Source of the DNA: Deltaproteobacteria bacterium
GTDB lineage: Bacteria; Desulfobacterota; Binatia; Bin18
DNA: 42,353 nucleotides
Reading direction: 5' to 3'
Assembly (NCBI GenBank): GCA_009692435.1
Contig: SHZE01000010.1
Span: forward strand, 1-42,353
A model generated the notes under the pieces. That model was not told the origin of the DNA, ran no database searches, and was given only the letters and a program-made list of their open reading frames with translations. The translations under genes and the position numbers were made by a program. This document shows positions 10,153 to 19,758 of this stretch, piece by piece; the first letter of the stretch is position 1, and the number at the start of each line of letters is the position of its first letter.

Positions 10153-11844
10153 CTAGGCATCGTAACTACGGAGCACTTGCCCTGGCAATCCGCCTTGATG
10201 CTCGTCATCTTTATAGAGAATCTGACCAGACACGACGGTCGCCTTAATGCCCTTGGATTTGGCGACAAAACGCTTGCCCCCACCAGGCAGATCCCACACA
10301 TACTCAGGGTCTTTGGCGTCTACCGTATCGGGGTCGAACAACGTGAGGTCGGCCACTAATCCCTGCGCGAGACGGCCACGCTTCGGAATCCCAAACAAGT
10401 CGGCGGGAACCGACGTCAAGCGCCGCACGCCCTCTTCGAGCGAGAGGACTTGATTATCACGAACCCAGCGGCCCAGCAGATAGGTCGCGTAGCCAGCGTC
10501 GCACAGCATATCGACGTGTGCACCGCCGTCAGACAGACCAATGAGGAACCGTGGATCACTGACAAGGTTCTTGACCCCTTCCGGCTCGAAATTAAACGCT
10601 TGCAGGTCGAACAACAGTTCAAGCTTGTCGGCAATCGCGAGATCAAGGAACGTATCCACCGGGTCTTTCCCCTGATCGCGAGCGATTTGCGCAACAGTCT
10701 TCTTGCTGGCGACATGCACTTGAACTTCCGGGGTCTTCGCGTCAATGACGCACATCCGGCCCCATTGTCCAGCAAACATGCGCCGTTTGTTCATTTCATC
10801 ACGGAACGCCTGACGGAAACCAGGATCGCTGTATATCTGGATCTGTTCTTCGACGCTCTTGTTGAATATCGGATGCCACACCGAGAAAATGGCGAGGATG
10901 AAGGGGTTGCGCATGTTGAACTGGATGCGTAACGGGCGGCATGACACCTGTGGCACGGCTTTATTCCAGGCCAGGATCGGTTTGATCGTCTCTACGGCAT
11001 TCAGATAGGAATCCGGTTTCCCTGGTTTGTTGAACAGCGCGAGGAACGTGACCGGTCGTTGGCTTTCATCGACGAGGAATTTGAGCAGGTCGTACTCGTC
11101 ACTGGCAACCTGGCCCACGTTTGTGCCGGTAAGGGCAATTTCAACCGTGCCACGCTTCTCTTCTCGCAGCACCTGACAGAGGGCTGACCACTCAGCGCGA
11201 CTCGCGTTACGGCACGCCAGTGGGCGGCCTTCATAGCCGATGTGGTTATTGAGGATCGTTGACGAGAGGCCAAACGCACCCGCGCGCATCGCATCGCGGA
11301 ATATTCGTTGCATATCGACAATCTCACTCTCTGTCGCGGCGCGCTCAAAGGACTCTTCTCCCATCACATAATGGCGCAGCGGCGTCAGCGCGGCCAGCGA
11401 CGCCACGTTGATCCCCATGCCGCGTTTCTGCAACGCATCAAGATACTGAGCGTGGGATTCCCACTGCCAGTCGATCCCCTTCTGCATCACGTCAAAAGGA
11501 ATCGCTTCGACATTGACCAAATCCCACATGACGATGTCACGGGATTTTGGTCGCACTGGCGCAACCCCAACACCGCAGTTGCCCATGACCACGGTGGTAA
11601 TGCCGTGCCACGACGAACAGGTGACCATGGGGTCCCAGGAGACCTGAGCATCGTAGTGGGTATGCGGGTCAATAAAGCCTGGTGACAAGACTAGGCCATC
11701 GGCATTGATCTTTTGTTTTGCCGCTTCGCCGTTGCCTTTACCAACGGCGGCGATGAGGCCGTCTTTGACCGCGACATTGCCGTGGAAACTTGGTTTCCCG
11801 GTGCCATCGCAGATGCGAGCGTTTTCGATAATGAGATCGTACAT
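10153..11844 (-). CDS. Amidohydrolase, N-acyl-D-amino-acid deacylase family
   Basis: MYDLIIENARICDGTGKPSFHGNVAVKDGLIAAVG; GFIDPHTHYDAQVSWDP; GLSDGGAHVDMLCDAGY. ATG at 11844 preferred over 12150. Confidence 0.92.
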   Translation of the reverse strand: MYDLIIENARICDGTGKPSFHGNVAVKDGLIAAVGKGNGEAAKQKINADGLVLSPGFIDPHTHYDAQVSWDPMVTCSSWHGITTVVMGNCGVGVAPVRPKSRDIVMWDLVNVEAIPFDVMQKGIDWQWESHAQYLDALQKRGMGINVASLAALTPLRHYVMGEESFERAATESEIVDMQRIFRDAMRAGAFGLSSTILNNHIGYEGRPLACRNASRAEWSALCQVLREEKRGTVEIALTGTNVGQVASDEYDLLKFLVDESQRPVTFLALFNKPGKPDSYLNAVETIKPILAWNKAVPQVSCRPLRIQFNMRNPFILAIFSVWHPIFNKSVEEQIQIYSDPGFRQAFRDEMNKRRMFAGQWGRMCVIDAKTPEVQVHVASKKTVAQIARDQGKDPVDTFLDLAIADKLELLFDLQAFNFEPEGVKNLVSDPRFLIGLSDGGAHVDMLCDAGYATYLLGRWVRDNQVLSLEEGVRRLTSVPADLFGIPKRGRLAQGLVADLTLFDPDTVDAKDPEYVWDLPGGGKRFVAKSKGIKATVVSGQILYKDDEHQGGLPGQVLRSYDA

Positions 11845-11896
11845 GGTTACCCCTCCTGCTGTGTTGTGGGCTCCAAGAAAATTCCCTAGCCCTGAT

Positions 11897-12643
11897 TTAT
11901 GCCAAATGCACTTGAGTCCCCTGATCAAGACCCAACGCGGTTCGATAGCCTCCTTCTTGGGCGGCGGCGAATTTCTCGCACCAAATTTTGATACTTTCGC
12001 GAATCTTTTGTTGGCGTTCCGAGGTGGTGGCGTATTCATGCACCATCTCGAACACCGGCTCGCCGTGGGCTTCGGCTTCGCCCATGTGGGCGTAGAAGAA
12101 TTCGAGTGCCTCACGGCTGAGATGATACTTCTCCTTGAGCGCTTTGACAAAACCTTTCATGGAAGAGTCACTGCGAGTTTCTCCGCCAATGGACATGGCG
12201 GCGAGTGTGACCAGCCCATATTCCTTGCGTCCCAGTTCGATCACCCAGTCGACGTATGCCACGGCTTCCTTGGAGACGACGGGATGCAACACCTCGTCAT
12301 CTGTCGCGCCCAGCGCTTTGGCGAGACGCATTGAGAGCATCCAATGGGCATCGTCGCCGCGGCCCATCACCGTTTCTTCGTCAATGAGATTTTCGACAAT
12401 ATGACGACGGATGCGTTGATCCATCGGGCTGAGACCGGTGTTCATGAAGATGCCGCCAAAGGCCCGAATGTGTTGCCCCGTGACGTAGAACAAATTCAGC
12501 GCCCATTTCTTGAGCTGCTCGCGCGATAAGGTGCCATCAATGACGGACTTGTAGAAGCTCGGACCAAGCAGCGGCTTTTCGTCTTCTTTTTTGATGTAGA
12601 CCCGCAAATCTTGAACGAAGGTGTCAACAGCTTGCGTTTGCAT
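11897..12643 (-). CDS. PqqC/TenA-like (haem-oxygenase fold) protein
   Basis: LKKWALNLFYVTGQHIRAFGGIFMN..NLIDEETVMGRGDDAHWMLSMRLAKALG. Confidence 0.75.
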   Translation of the reverse strand: MQTQAVDTFVQDLRVYIKKEDEKPLLGPSFYKSVIDGTLSREQLKKWALNLFYVTGQHIRAFGGIFMNTGLSPMDQRIRRHIVENLIDEETVMGRGDDAHWMLSMRLAKALGATDDEVLHPVVSKEAVAYVDWVIELGRKEYGLVTLAAMSIGGETRSDSSMKGFVKALKEKYHLSREALEFFYAHMGEAEAHGEPVFEMVHEYATTSERQQKIRESIKIWCEKFAAAQEGGYRTALGLDQGTQVHLA

Positions 12644-12752
12644 ACAACCCTCCTTGACGTATTCTCTTCCCCCTATTTAGCTCTTTCCGAGGGAAAGGCG
12701 CAAGAGAAAAGTCCGTCGTCCATAGTCAGTCGGAGGGGGCACTTTGCGCACC

Positions 12753-12967
12753 CTCCCCTTCTCCTTTCAGGGGTAGGTTTTTCACCACAAGAAGAGCAGA
12801 GTCGTCATTCCCGCGCAGGCGGGAATCCAGTAATCCCGCAATCCACAGGCTCCGCGCCTGGATGCCCGCCTGCGCGGGCACGACGGACCGGAGAACCCAC
12901 ACGGATGCGGAAAATCCGTAAAATCGCGGAGAACAAGAAAAACCTACCCCTCAAAGCTCCCCTTCTC
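12753..12967. mobile_element. 193-bp MITE-like element (copy B, 12764..12956) flanked by 11-bp direct repeats
   Basis: CTCCCCTTCTC at 12753-12763 and 12957-12967; terminal inverted repeats CTTTCAGGGGTAGGTTTTTC / GAAAAACCTACCCCTCAAAG. Confidence 0.9.
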
Positions 12968-12992
12968 CCCGTCTCCAGTTCCTGGCTCATCA

Positions 12993-14126
12993 TTACCCCT
13001 CAATCATTTCCACATTCGCCCGTGGAATAACCGCATCCTGACCGTCTGGGAGGGTCGCGACTAACACACGCGCCTCGCTCTCAGTGGGAATCCGTTGTAA
13101 CTCCGATGGCAGGTCCTTGACCCGCGCCAAAATTCCGAAATAGGGCTCGCGAATAATCCGAATCGTGTCCCCAACTGTGATTCCGCCTCCGATGACCTTG
13201 GACCTTGGACTGTGGACTGTGGACTCGTCCGCCGAAGCAAGTGGGATAATCACTTCTGGTCGGATCACTCCAGCGCGGATTTGTGTGGCCCCACTACAAG
13301 AGGCTTTCCGCCCCACGTGAGCCGAGAGCAACTCGAATGTTCGTGTGGCCATGGGAATCGCGCCGAATCCTTCGGTGATAATGAGCGTAAAACCAATCCG
13401 CTCAGTCCCAGTAATGGCCACACCAAGGTCATAGCCCAGTAACTCCTTGAGGTCGCGGTCGTGCACCCCACCAACCACCAACGCCCGCACTCCTAGTTCT
13501 CGTGCACGGCTAAACGTCTCCTTCCGGGCGAGCGATCCGCCAATGACAATATGGCCAACATGTTCCGGCTGCAAATGAGCGGCTGTCAGCTCTTCACCCG
13601 GCTGTTGCACGGCAATAGCTAGTGTTCCCGTGGTCTCGCCACCAACACCAAAAATTCCCTGAATAAAGGCACAGTGGGATTCCACCACGACGCCTTGTTG
13701 TGGGGTGACCTCAACAATCGTCCCGTCGATATAGGCGGCAAGGCTAATCATCGTCGGTGGTTCGCGCAAAAACACTTGCCCTGTCACGTGCGAGATATTC
13801 TCAATCGTGCCGGTAATCGGTGAAGTGACCTGCACCTGGAACCACTTCAGCAAAGGCTTGTTCTCGGCAATCGGTTCTCCTTTGCTGACAGCCTCGCCTT
13901 CGCGTTTGCGCATGTAGGACATGATCTCGTCGGGGGCAATGCTCAACTGATTGACGACATTCACCGGATACACTTTTCCGGGTAAGGACGTGCGCGCCAC
14001 TTCGGTCGTTGCGGAGACGGTCGCACCGTGTGTGACTACAACCTCGCCCAGGATCGGCAAGAGTCGGCGTCGCTGAATAACAGTGTCGGGAGTAACACGG
14101 AGACCGGGGGTGTAGGAGTGAGCCAT
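12993..14126 (-). CDS. Protein of unknown function adjacent to the GlmL homolog, with possible lipoyl-like/barrel-sandwich and KOW-like regions
   Basis: VTSPITGTIENISHVTGQVFLREPP (barrel-sandwich feel) and VGDTIRIIREPYFGILARVKDLPSELQRIPTESEARVLVATL (KOW feel). Confidence 0.6.
   Translation of the reverse strand: MAHSYTPGLRVTPDTVIQRRRLLPILGEVVVTHGATVSATTEVARTSLPGKVYPVNVVNQLSIAPDEIMSYMRKREGEAVSKGEPIAENKPLLKWFQVQVTSPITGTIENISHVTGQVFLREPPTMISLAAYIDGTIVEVTPQQGVVVESHCAFIQGIFGVGGETTGTLAIAVQQPGEELTAAHLQPEHVGHIVIGGSLARKETFSRARELGVRALVVGGVHDRDLKELLGYDLGVAITGTERIGFTLIITEGFGAIPMATRTFELLSAHVGRKASCSGATQIRAGVIRPEVIIPLASADESTVHSPRSKVIGGGITVGDTIRIIREPYFGILARVKDLPSELQRIPTESEARVLVATLPDGQDAVIPRANVEMIEG
13197..13224. 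repeat. Heptamer tandem repeat inside a CDS
   Basis: CTTGGAC CTTGGAC TGTGGAC TGTGGAC, exact 7-nt phase. Confidence 0.85.
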
Positions 14127-14146
14127 TTTTCGCTTTCAACAATGAA

Positions 14147-14228
14147 GAATTAAGAATTGAAAATTGAAAAGGCAGAAAATGCGGATTGTCTTTTCCCCCA
14201 AATTCCTAATTCTTAATTTTTAATTCTT
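14147..14228. repeat. Pair of inverted heptamer tandem arrays
   Basis: GAATTAA GAATTGA AAATTGA (14147-14167) and AATTCCT AATTCTT AATTTTT AATTCTT (14201-14228). Confidence 0.8.
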
Positions 14229-16023
14229 CACTGGGGTACAATCCCACAGCTGCTGCCCAAGCTTGCAACTGCTGGACGCGCATGTCCTCTTCGTTTGCAA
14301 TCGTGATTGGTCGTCCACGGGCATCAAGCACGATGCCGACCACACCACCTTTAACTTTGCCAACCAGTTTCTTGCCCTTTCCAACGCCAAAGTCAAAACC
14401 TTTGGCTGGAGCAAGTTCAATACTCGCTTCCTGACCACTCGGTAACGGCAATAAGCGTATCTCACCGTACCCCAGGGTATCCGCGATCACTCGTTCGTCA
14501 GGGAAAAGAAGGCGATACGAAAAACAGGGCTCGCCGATCTTCCCTGTTCCTATCGGTGCAACACAAGTGCCTAATGGCACAAGGCAGTCTTTGACGAATA
14601 CTTCGGTCGCCGCTTGTTCATGCACGGTCGAGAGCACGCCCAGATGCGGCATCATGAAAATGCTATCCACCGCCAGTTGGGTGATACCCAACGGGGCGTA
14701 GGCATCCATCATCATCAACATCGACTGCACGCGCCGTGGGGCGTGCGACAGAATCCCTCCACTGCCGATAATCAAGTCCAATGTGCGCATGTCGATCAAA
14801 CTCTCGCCTGACGCGCCTTGGGTGAACGCATCGGATACCGACCGTTCTTGTTGCACGCCTTTCAAGCCTACCGCTAACTCCTTGTGTTGATCCAGCGCTA
14901 ACCGCAGCGCTTCACGGGCGATGGCCTGTTCAACCTGCAAATCGGTGACCGTTTGCGGAATCGTGGTCGGACGAATCATCTTATTCTTGATCTGATTGCG
15001 CAACGTCTGTTCATCAAAGGCAAACGGAAGCCAGCGCCGAATGTTGTCCAGCCCGGCTTCGGCGACCACGTTGGCAATGCTGTAACTCATCCCAAGATTG
15101 GCACTGACAGTGCGGTTGAAAATTTCATGGAAGACAGAGAAGACATCGGTCGTCGCGCCGCCAATATCCACCCCAACGACATTGAGCCCCTCACGGCGAG
15201 CCACGGTTTCGATAATCAGGCCGACAGCCGCTGGTGTGGGAATGATGGGAGCGCCGGTCCAGGAAATGAGCTTCTTGTAGCCCGGAGCTTGGGCCATCAC
15301 GTGTTCGAGAAATAAGTCGTGAATCCGGTGACGGGCCGGCATCAAATTTTCACGTTCCAACACCGGGCGGATATTCTCGGCAATCGACAACGCGGTGGTG
15401 TCACCTAAGAGGTGCTGTACCTGGCTGCGCGCCTCTTTGTTACCCGCGAAAATCACCGGCAGTTGGTAGCCAATGCCCAGGCGCGGTCTGGGGTCTGCCG
15501 CCGCGATATATTCAGCAATTTCGACGACGTGCGAGACGGTCCCACCGTCCGTCCCACCCGCGAGTAAGAGCATGTCCGGCCTGAGTTGGCGAATCCGCTC
15601 GATCTTTTCATAACTCGGACGACCATCATTCGCCGCGAGCGTATCCATCACAATCGCCCCCGCACCCAAGGCACAACGCTGCGCGCTTTCGGCACTCATG
15701 GATTTGACCACACCGGCCACCATGATCTGTAAGCCACCGCCAGCACTACTGGTCGAAATATAAATATCCACGCCAGTCGTTCCGTTGGCTGGGGTGATGA
15801 TGCGTTCACCATCAAGGATGTGACGCCCAGATAATTCCTCGATTTCTTGAATCGCATTGAGCACACCACGGGTGACATCCTCGAACGGCGCCTCGACCGT
15901 GGTTGGGGCTTCCCCGCGATAGGTCTGGCGATACCCATCTCCCAGTTTCTCGATGAGAATCGCCTTCGTGGTGGTACTGCCACAGTCGGTGGCGAGGATG
16001 ACGCGGAGGTCTTGAGGATTCAT
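14206..16023 (-). CDS. GlmL/MutL family protein (ASKHA ATPase-like)
   Basis: VILATDCGSTTTKAILIEK, GGTDGGTVSHVVEIAEYI, VVGVDIGGATTDVFSVF. Confidence 0.85.
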   Translation of the reverse strand: MNPQDLRVILATDCGSTTTKAILIEKLGDGYRQTYRGEAPTTVEAPFEDVTRGVLNAIQEIEELSGRHILDGERIITPANGTTGVDIYISTSSAGGGLQIMVAGVVKSMSAESAQRCALGAGAIVMDTLAANDGRPSYEKIERIRQLRPDMLLLAGGTDGGTVSHVVEIAEYIAAADPRPRLGIGYQLPVIFAGNKEARSQVQHLLGDTTALSIAENIRPVLERENLMPARHRIHDLFLEHVMAQAPGYKKLISWTGAPIIPTPAAVGLIIETVARREGLNVVGVDIGGATTDVFSVFHEIFNRTVSANLGMSYSIANVVAEAGLDNIRRWLPFAFDEQTLRNQIKNKMIRPTTIPQTVTDLQVEQAIAREALRLALDQHKELAVGLKGVQQERSVSDAFTQGASGESLIDMRTLDLIIGSGGILSHAPRRVQSMLMMMDAYAPLGITQLAVDSIFMMPHLGVLSTVHEQAATEVFVKDCLVPLGTCVAPIGTGKIGEPCFSYRLLFPDERVIADTLGYGEIRLLPLPSGQEASIELAPAKGFDFGVGKGKKLVGKVKGGVVGIVLDARGRPITIANEEDMRVQQLQAWAAAVGLYPSEELKIKN

Positions 16024-16349
16024 GCCGTCACCGCCTTCTCCGTGATCAGGGTACTCAAATGCTCCACACTTTCTCGCCGCTCAAGGATATTCGCCAAGCG
16101 TTCGAGTTCAGTCGGGTCACAGACCAGCTCAAGGAACGGGATAAGCCCATGCAACACTTGGCTCCCAAGGAAATTCAGCGGGCCCAGCGATTCAAGAAAC
16201 AAGACAGCCGGGTCTGCCATTCCCCGTCGCACGATACCGGCAGCCACTTTCTCCAGCAGTGCGAGTTCTTCCGGCGTCAAATCTCTTCCGAGAGTTTGCA
16301 GCGCAAACGCGTGCGCGAATTCATTGCGTAATCGGGTCCACAGGTTCAC
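16020..16349 (-). CDS. Small conserved-looking protein, function unknown
   Basis: 109-aa ORF overlapping the GlmL start by 4 nt (ATGA) and 13 nt downstream of the ABC ATPase gene. Confidence 0.65.
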   Translation of the reverse strand: MNLWTRLRNEFAHAFALQTLGRDLTPEELALLEKVAAGIVRRGMADPAVLFLESLGPLNFLGSQVLHGLIPFLELVCDPTELERLANILERRESVEHLSTLITEKAVTA

Positions 16350-16362
16350 GCGGCTTTATATC

Positions 16363-18408
16363 TCAGATTTCATTGCCCTGAGCAACGGTGCGCGCATCCG
16401 CTTCATACAAAAAACAACTTGTGGAATGAGACGCAGAGAGTGGAACCGTCGACGGATACTGCGCTCTACATTGGGGCATGACGTGCACGCAGCGCGGATG
16501 GAAATGGCACCCCGTTGGGGGGGTACTCGGTGAGGGAATATCTCCAGTAAGGCGGATTTTTTCACCACCAGTGTGCGGATCGACCTTGGGAATCGCCGAG
16601 AGCAGCGCTTGGGTGTAAGGGTGACGGGGGTTCTGAAAGACCTCTTGGGTTTTTCCACGTTCGACGATCCGCCCCAGGTACATGACGGCGACTTCATCGG
16701 CGAGATATTCCACCACGCCCAGGTTGTGGGTGATAAAGAGATACGTTAGTCCCAGGTCGGTTTGCAGCTTTTCTAACAGATTGAGAATCTGCGCTTGCAC
16801 AGACACATCAAGCGCGCTGGTCGCCTCATCACAGACAATGAACTCCGGGTTCACGGCCAGGCAGCGTGCAATACTGATGCGTTGGCGTTGTCCTCCAGAG
16901 AATTCGTGCGGATACCGGTATCGCACATCGGGATCAAGACCCACTTGCCCCAGAATCTCTTTGACACGCTCTTCCCGGTCTCGGCGGTCATACCCGATTC
17001 CATGCACGGTCATGCCTTCCATCACGATCTCGCCGACCATCATGCGCGGGTTTAAGGAGGAATACGGGTCCTGAAAAATAATTTGCAGTCGCCGACGGTA
17101 GGGGTGCAATGCCTGGCGGTCAAGCTCTGTGAGGTCCTGTCCATTGACCACAACGCGTCCTGCCGTCGGGCGAATCAATTGGAGCAACGCTTTGCCTAAG
17201 GTCGTCTTGCCACAGCCCGACTCGCCTACTAACGCCAACGTCTTTCCTTTCGCAATGGTCAGATCAACTCCATCAACCGCTTTGACATGCCCAACGATGC
17301 GCTTGAGAATCCCGCGCCGAATCGGGAAATGCACTTTGAGTCCTTCAACACGGAGGAGCGTATCTCCCGTCGCGAGGTTATCGACTCGCGGACGGGGTGG
17401 TAACGGTGTGCGCACTTCGACGGGAGTAATCCGTCGTCCTTGTTGTCGTTCATCATACAAAATGCACGCGGCGGTGTGTTCCTCTGCAATTGGCAGTAAC
17501 ACCGGATCAATGGTACGGCAGGCGGTCTGCACAACATGGCAACGGTCAGCAAAGCGACATCCAAGTGGATAGCGATGCGCGGGCGGCACTCGGCCTTCGA
17601 TGGTTTGCAGGCCCCGGTCACGTTGCTCACCGGACGGGAGCGATTGCAGCAGTCGCACAGTGTATGGATGCGCCGGATTCGCGAGCACCTGTTTGCAGGT
17701 AGCACTTTCGACGATGCGCCCGGCGTACATAATCGCCACACGGTCAGCCGTTTCCGCCACAATCCCCACGTCGTGAGTAATCAGCAGAATCGCCGTGCCC
17801 TTTTGCCGTTGCAACTCTTTCATCAGCTCAAGAATCTGCGCCTGGATCGTCACATCGAGTGCCGTGGTCGGTTCGTCAGCAATGAGGAGTTTCGGTTCGC
17901 AGGCCATCGCAATGGCAATCATCACCCGCTGTTTCATTCCGCCGGAAAGCTGGTGGGGATATTCGTGAAAGCGACGTTCAGGGTCGGGAATGTTCACCTG
18001 ACCAAGTACGGTAATGGCTTTGACGTATGCCTGTTCGCGAGTGAGTCCTTGATGGTACAGCAGGGGTTCCAATAACTGAAATCCGATTGTCAGGACCGGA
18101 TTGAGCGAAGTCATCGGCTCCTGAAAGATCATGGCCATCGCACTGCCGCGCAGTTTGCGTTTCTCGGCTTCCGGTAACTGCAACAGGTCTTTTCCCTGTA
18201 ACTCGATGCTCCCTCCGGCGTAGTATCCAGCTGGTTGTGGCAGCAGTTGCATGATGGACAACGCAGTGACGCTCTTGCCTGACCCTGACTCACCCACCAG
18301 CGCCAGCGTTTCGCCTTCGTTAATGTCGAAGGAGATACCGTCCACCGCGCGGGCTGGACCGTCTTTGATACGAAAATAGGTTTTGAGATCACGCACACGC
18401 AGGAGCAT
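16363..18408 (-). CDS. Peptide/nickel-type ABC transporter, fused dual ATP-binding protein (DppD-DppF-like)
   Basis: Two Walker A motifs (GESGSGKS, GESGCGKT), two LSGG/FSGGQ signatures, two OppD/F C-terminal GCRFADRC/GCHFHPRC motifs. Confidence 0.95.
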   Translation of the reverse strand: MLLRVRDLKTYFRIKDGPARAVDGISFDINEGETLALVGESGSGKSVTALSIMQLLPQPAGYYAGGSIELQGKDLLQLPEAEKRKLRGSAMAMIFQEPMTSLNPVLTIGFQLLEPLLYHQGLTREQAYVKAITVLGQVNIPDPERRFHEYPHQLSGGMKQRVMIAIAMACEPKLLIADEPTTALDVTIQAQILELMKELQRQKGTAILLITHDVGIVAETADRVAIMYAGRIVESATCKQVLANPAHPYTVRLLQSLPSGEQRDRGLQTIEGRVPPAHRYPLGCRFADRCHVVQTACRTIDPVLLPIAEEHTAACILYDERQQGRRITPVEVRTPLPPRPRVDNLATGDTLLRVEGLKVHFPIRRGILKRIVGHVKAVDGVDLTIAKGKTLALVGESGCGKTTLGKALLQLIRPTAGRVVVNGQDLTELDRQALHPYRRRLQIIFQDPYSSLNPRMMVGEIVMEGMTVHGIGYDRRDREERVKEILGQVGLDPDVRYRYPHEFSGGQRQRISIARCLAVNPEFIVCDEATSALDVSVQAQILNLLEKLQTDLGLTYLFITHNLGVVEYLADEVAVMYLGRIVERGKTQEVFQNPRHPYTQALLSAIPKVDPHTGGEKIRLTGDIPSPSTPPTGCHFHPRCVHVMPQCRAQYPSTVPLSASHSTSCFLYEADARTVAQGNEI

Positions 18409-18411
18409 GGA

Positions 18412-19755
18412 TCACCGCGTCCTGAGACGCGGATCAAGAGCATCCCGCACCGCGTCACCGAAAAGATTAGCTGGCAACACCAGCCCCAGCATGAAAACAA
18501 AGGCGGCGAACAGATTCCACCACACAACAGGATCACGCGCCAGTTCGAGGCGCGCTTGGTTAATCATATTCCCCCACGACTGCATGGAGGGATCAACGCC
18601 AATCCCGACATACGCCAGCACAGCTTCCGCCAACACCAGGCCACTGAATCGCAGTACGGTGGAGATTAAGACGATGTGCATCACATTCGGCACCAAATGC
18701 TGAAGCATGATCCGTCCGCGGCTCACGCCAAAAGCATCCGCCGCCTGGACATACTCGATCTCGCGGAGTTTGAGGACCTCGGCACGGATTAAACGGCACA
18801 GCCCGGTCCAAGATGTGATCCCCATAATCACACAAAGGTAGATCAGCCGCTTGTCGGCAGAGATAATCGTCTCTTCTTCTCTCAGTCCTACCTGGAAAAT
18901 CAGCATTGCCGCCGCGATCAAGAGAATCTCAGGAATCGAATCGAGTGTGGAATAGACATACTGGATCACATCGTCGATCCATCCGCCGACATATCCGGCA
19001 AGGATGCCACAAAGAATGGCAAAAGGCGTGACGATCAATGTGGTCAATGTACCGATGATGAGACCGGTACGGACACTCTTGAGCGTCAGATACAGCACGT
19101 CCTGCCCGGTCTTGTCGGTACCGAAAATATGGTAGCTCTGGCCCAAGACGACGGTTTCCGTCACCACCAGTGTAGCAACCAACAGAAACACGCCGAACCA
19201 GAGCCGGTGGCCGAGCCATACGATCACGAGGAGGAGTCCAGCGCCAATGCCGAGACCCCAGCCCAGTCCAATGAGGAGACGTTTTCCAATGTCGGACCAT
19301 TTATCGTCGGGATTCAGCAGATGAGTACCCGCATGCTGGAGACGCGGAAAATCACGGATTTGACGGCCATCCGGCGTTTGCATCGTCTCCTTAGCAAACA
19401 GGTGTGTCGCAAATGGAGCGGAATAGGTTTTCTCCGTCCGCTCTACTAAGGGGGCACTTAACCGATCAAGTACGCTCTGGATGCCCTCGCCATTCGGGGT
19501 TGAGGCTGAGACGACACGGAAGTGCAGTGTATCGAGAAATCCGATAGCCGCATAACAGCCAAGAATGCAGAAGCTAATCATCGCGACCCGATTGGCCGTG
19601 ACCTGGCGGAGCGCGACCTGCCAGTCTTCACGACGCAAGGCAAAAACGAGCCACGTACCACCACATCCCAACAGCAGATAAATGAGGATGTCACTCCACA
19701 GAATGACCGGTTGGAAGCCGAGCGCGAGCCAGAGGGATTGCAAAAGACTACCCAC
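18412..19755 (-). CDS. ABC transporter permease (OppC/DppC-like)
   Basis: HIFGTDKTGQDVLYLTLKSVRTGLIIG; EYVQAADAFGVSRGRIMLQHLVPNVM. Confidence 0.93.
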   Translation of the reverse strand: MGSLLQSLWLALGFQPVILWSDILIYLLLGCGGTWLVFALRREDWQVALRQVTANRVAMISFCILGCYAAIGFLDTLHFRVVSASTPNGEGIQSVLDRLSAPLVERTEKTYSAPFATHLFAKETMQTPDGRQIRDFPRLQHAGTHLLNPDDKWSDIGKRLLIGLGWGLGIGAGLLLVIVWLGHRLWFGVFLLVATLVVTETVVLGQSYHIFGTDKTGQDVLYLTLKSVRTGLIIGTLTTLIVTPFAILCGILAGYVGGWIDDVIQYVYSTLDSIPEILLIAAAMLIFQVGLREEETIISADKRLIYLCVIMGITSWTGLCRLIRAEVLKLREIEYVQAADAFGVSRGRIMLQHLVPNVMHIVLISTVLRFSGLVLAEAVLAYVGIGVDPSMQSWGNMINQARLELARDPVVWWNLFAAFVFMLGLVLPANLFGDAVRDALDPRLRTR

Positions 19756-19758
19756 CGT

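Noticed and set aside
11705-12334. 209-aa + strand ORF
   Set aside because: Antisense overlap across two well-supported - strand genes.
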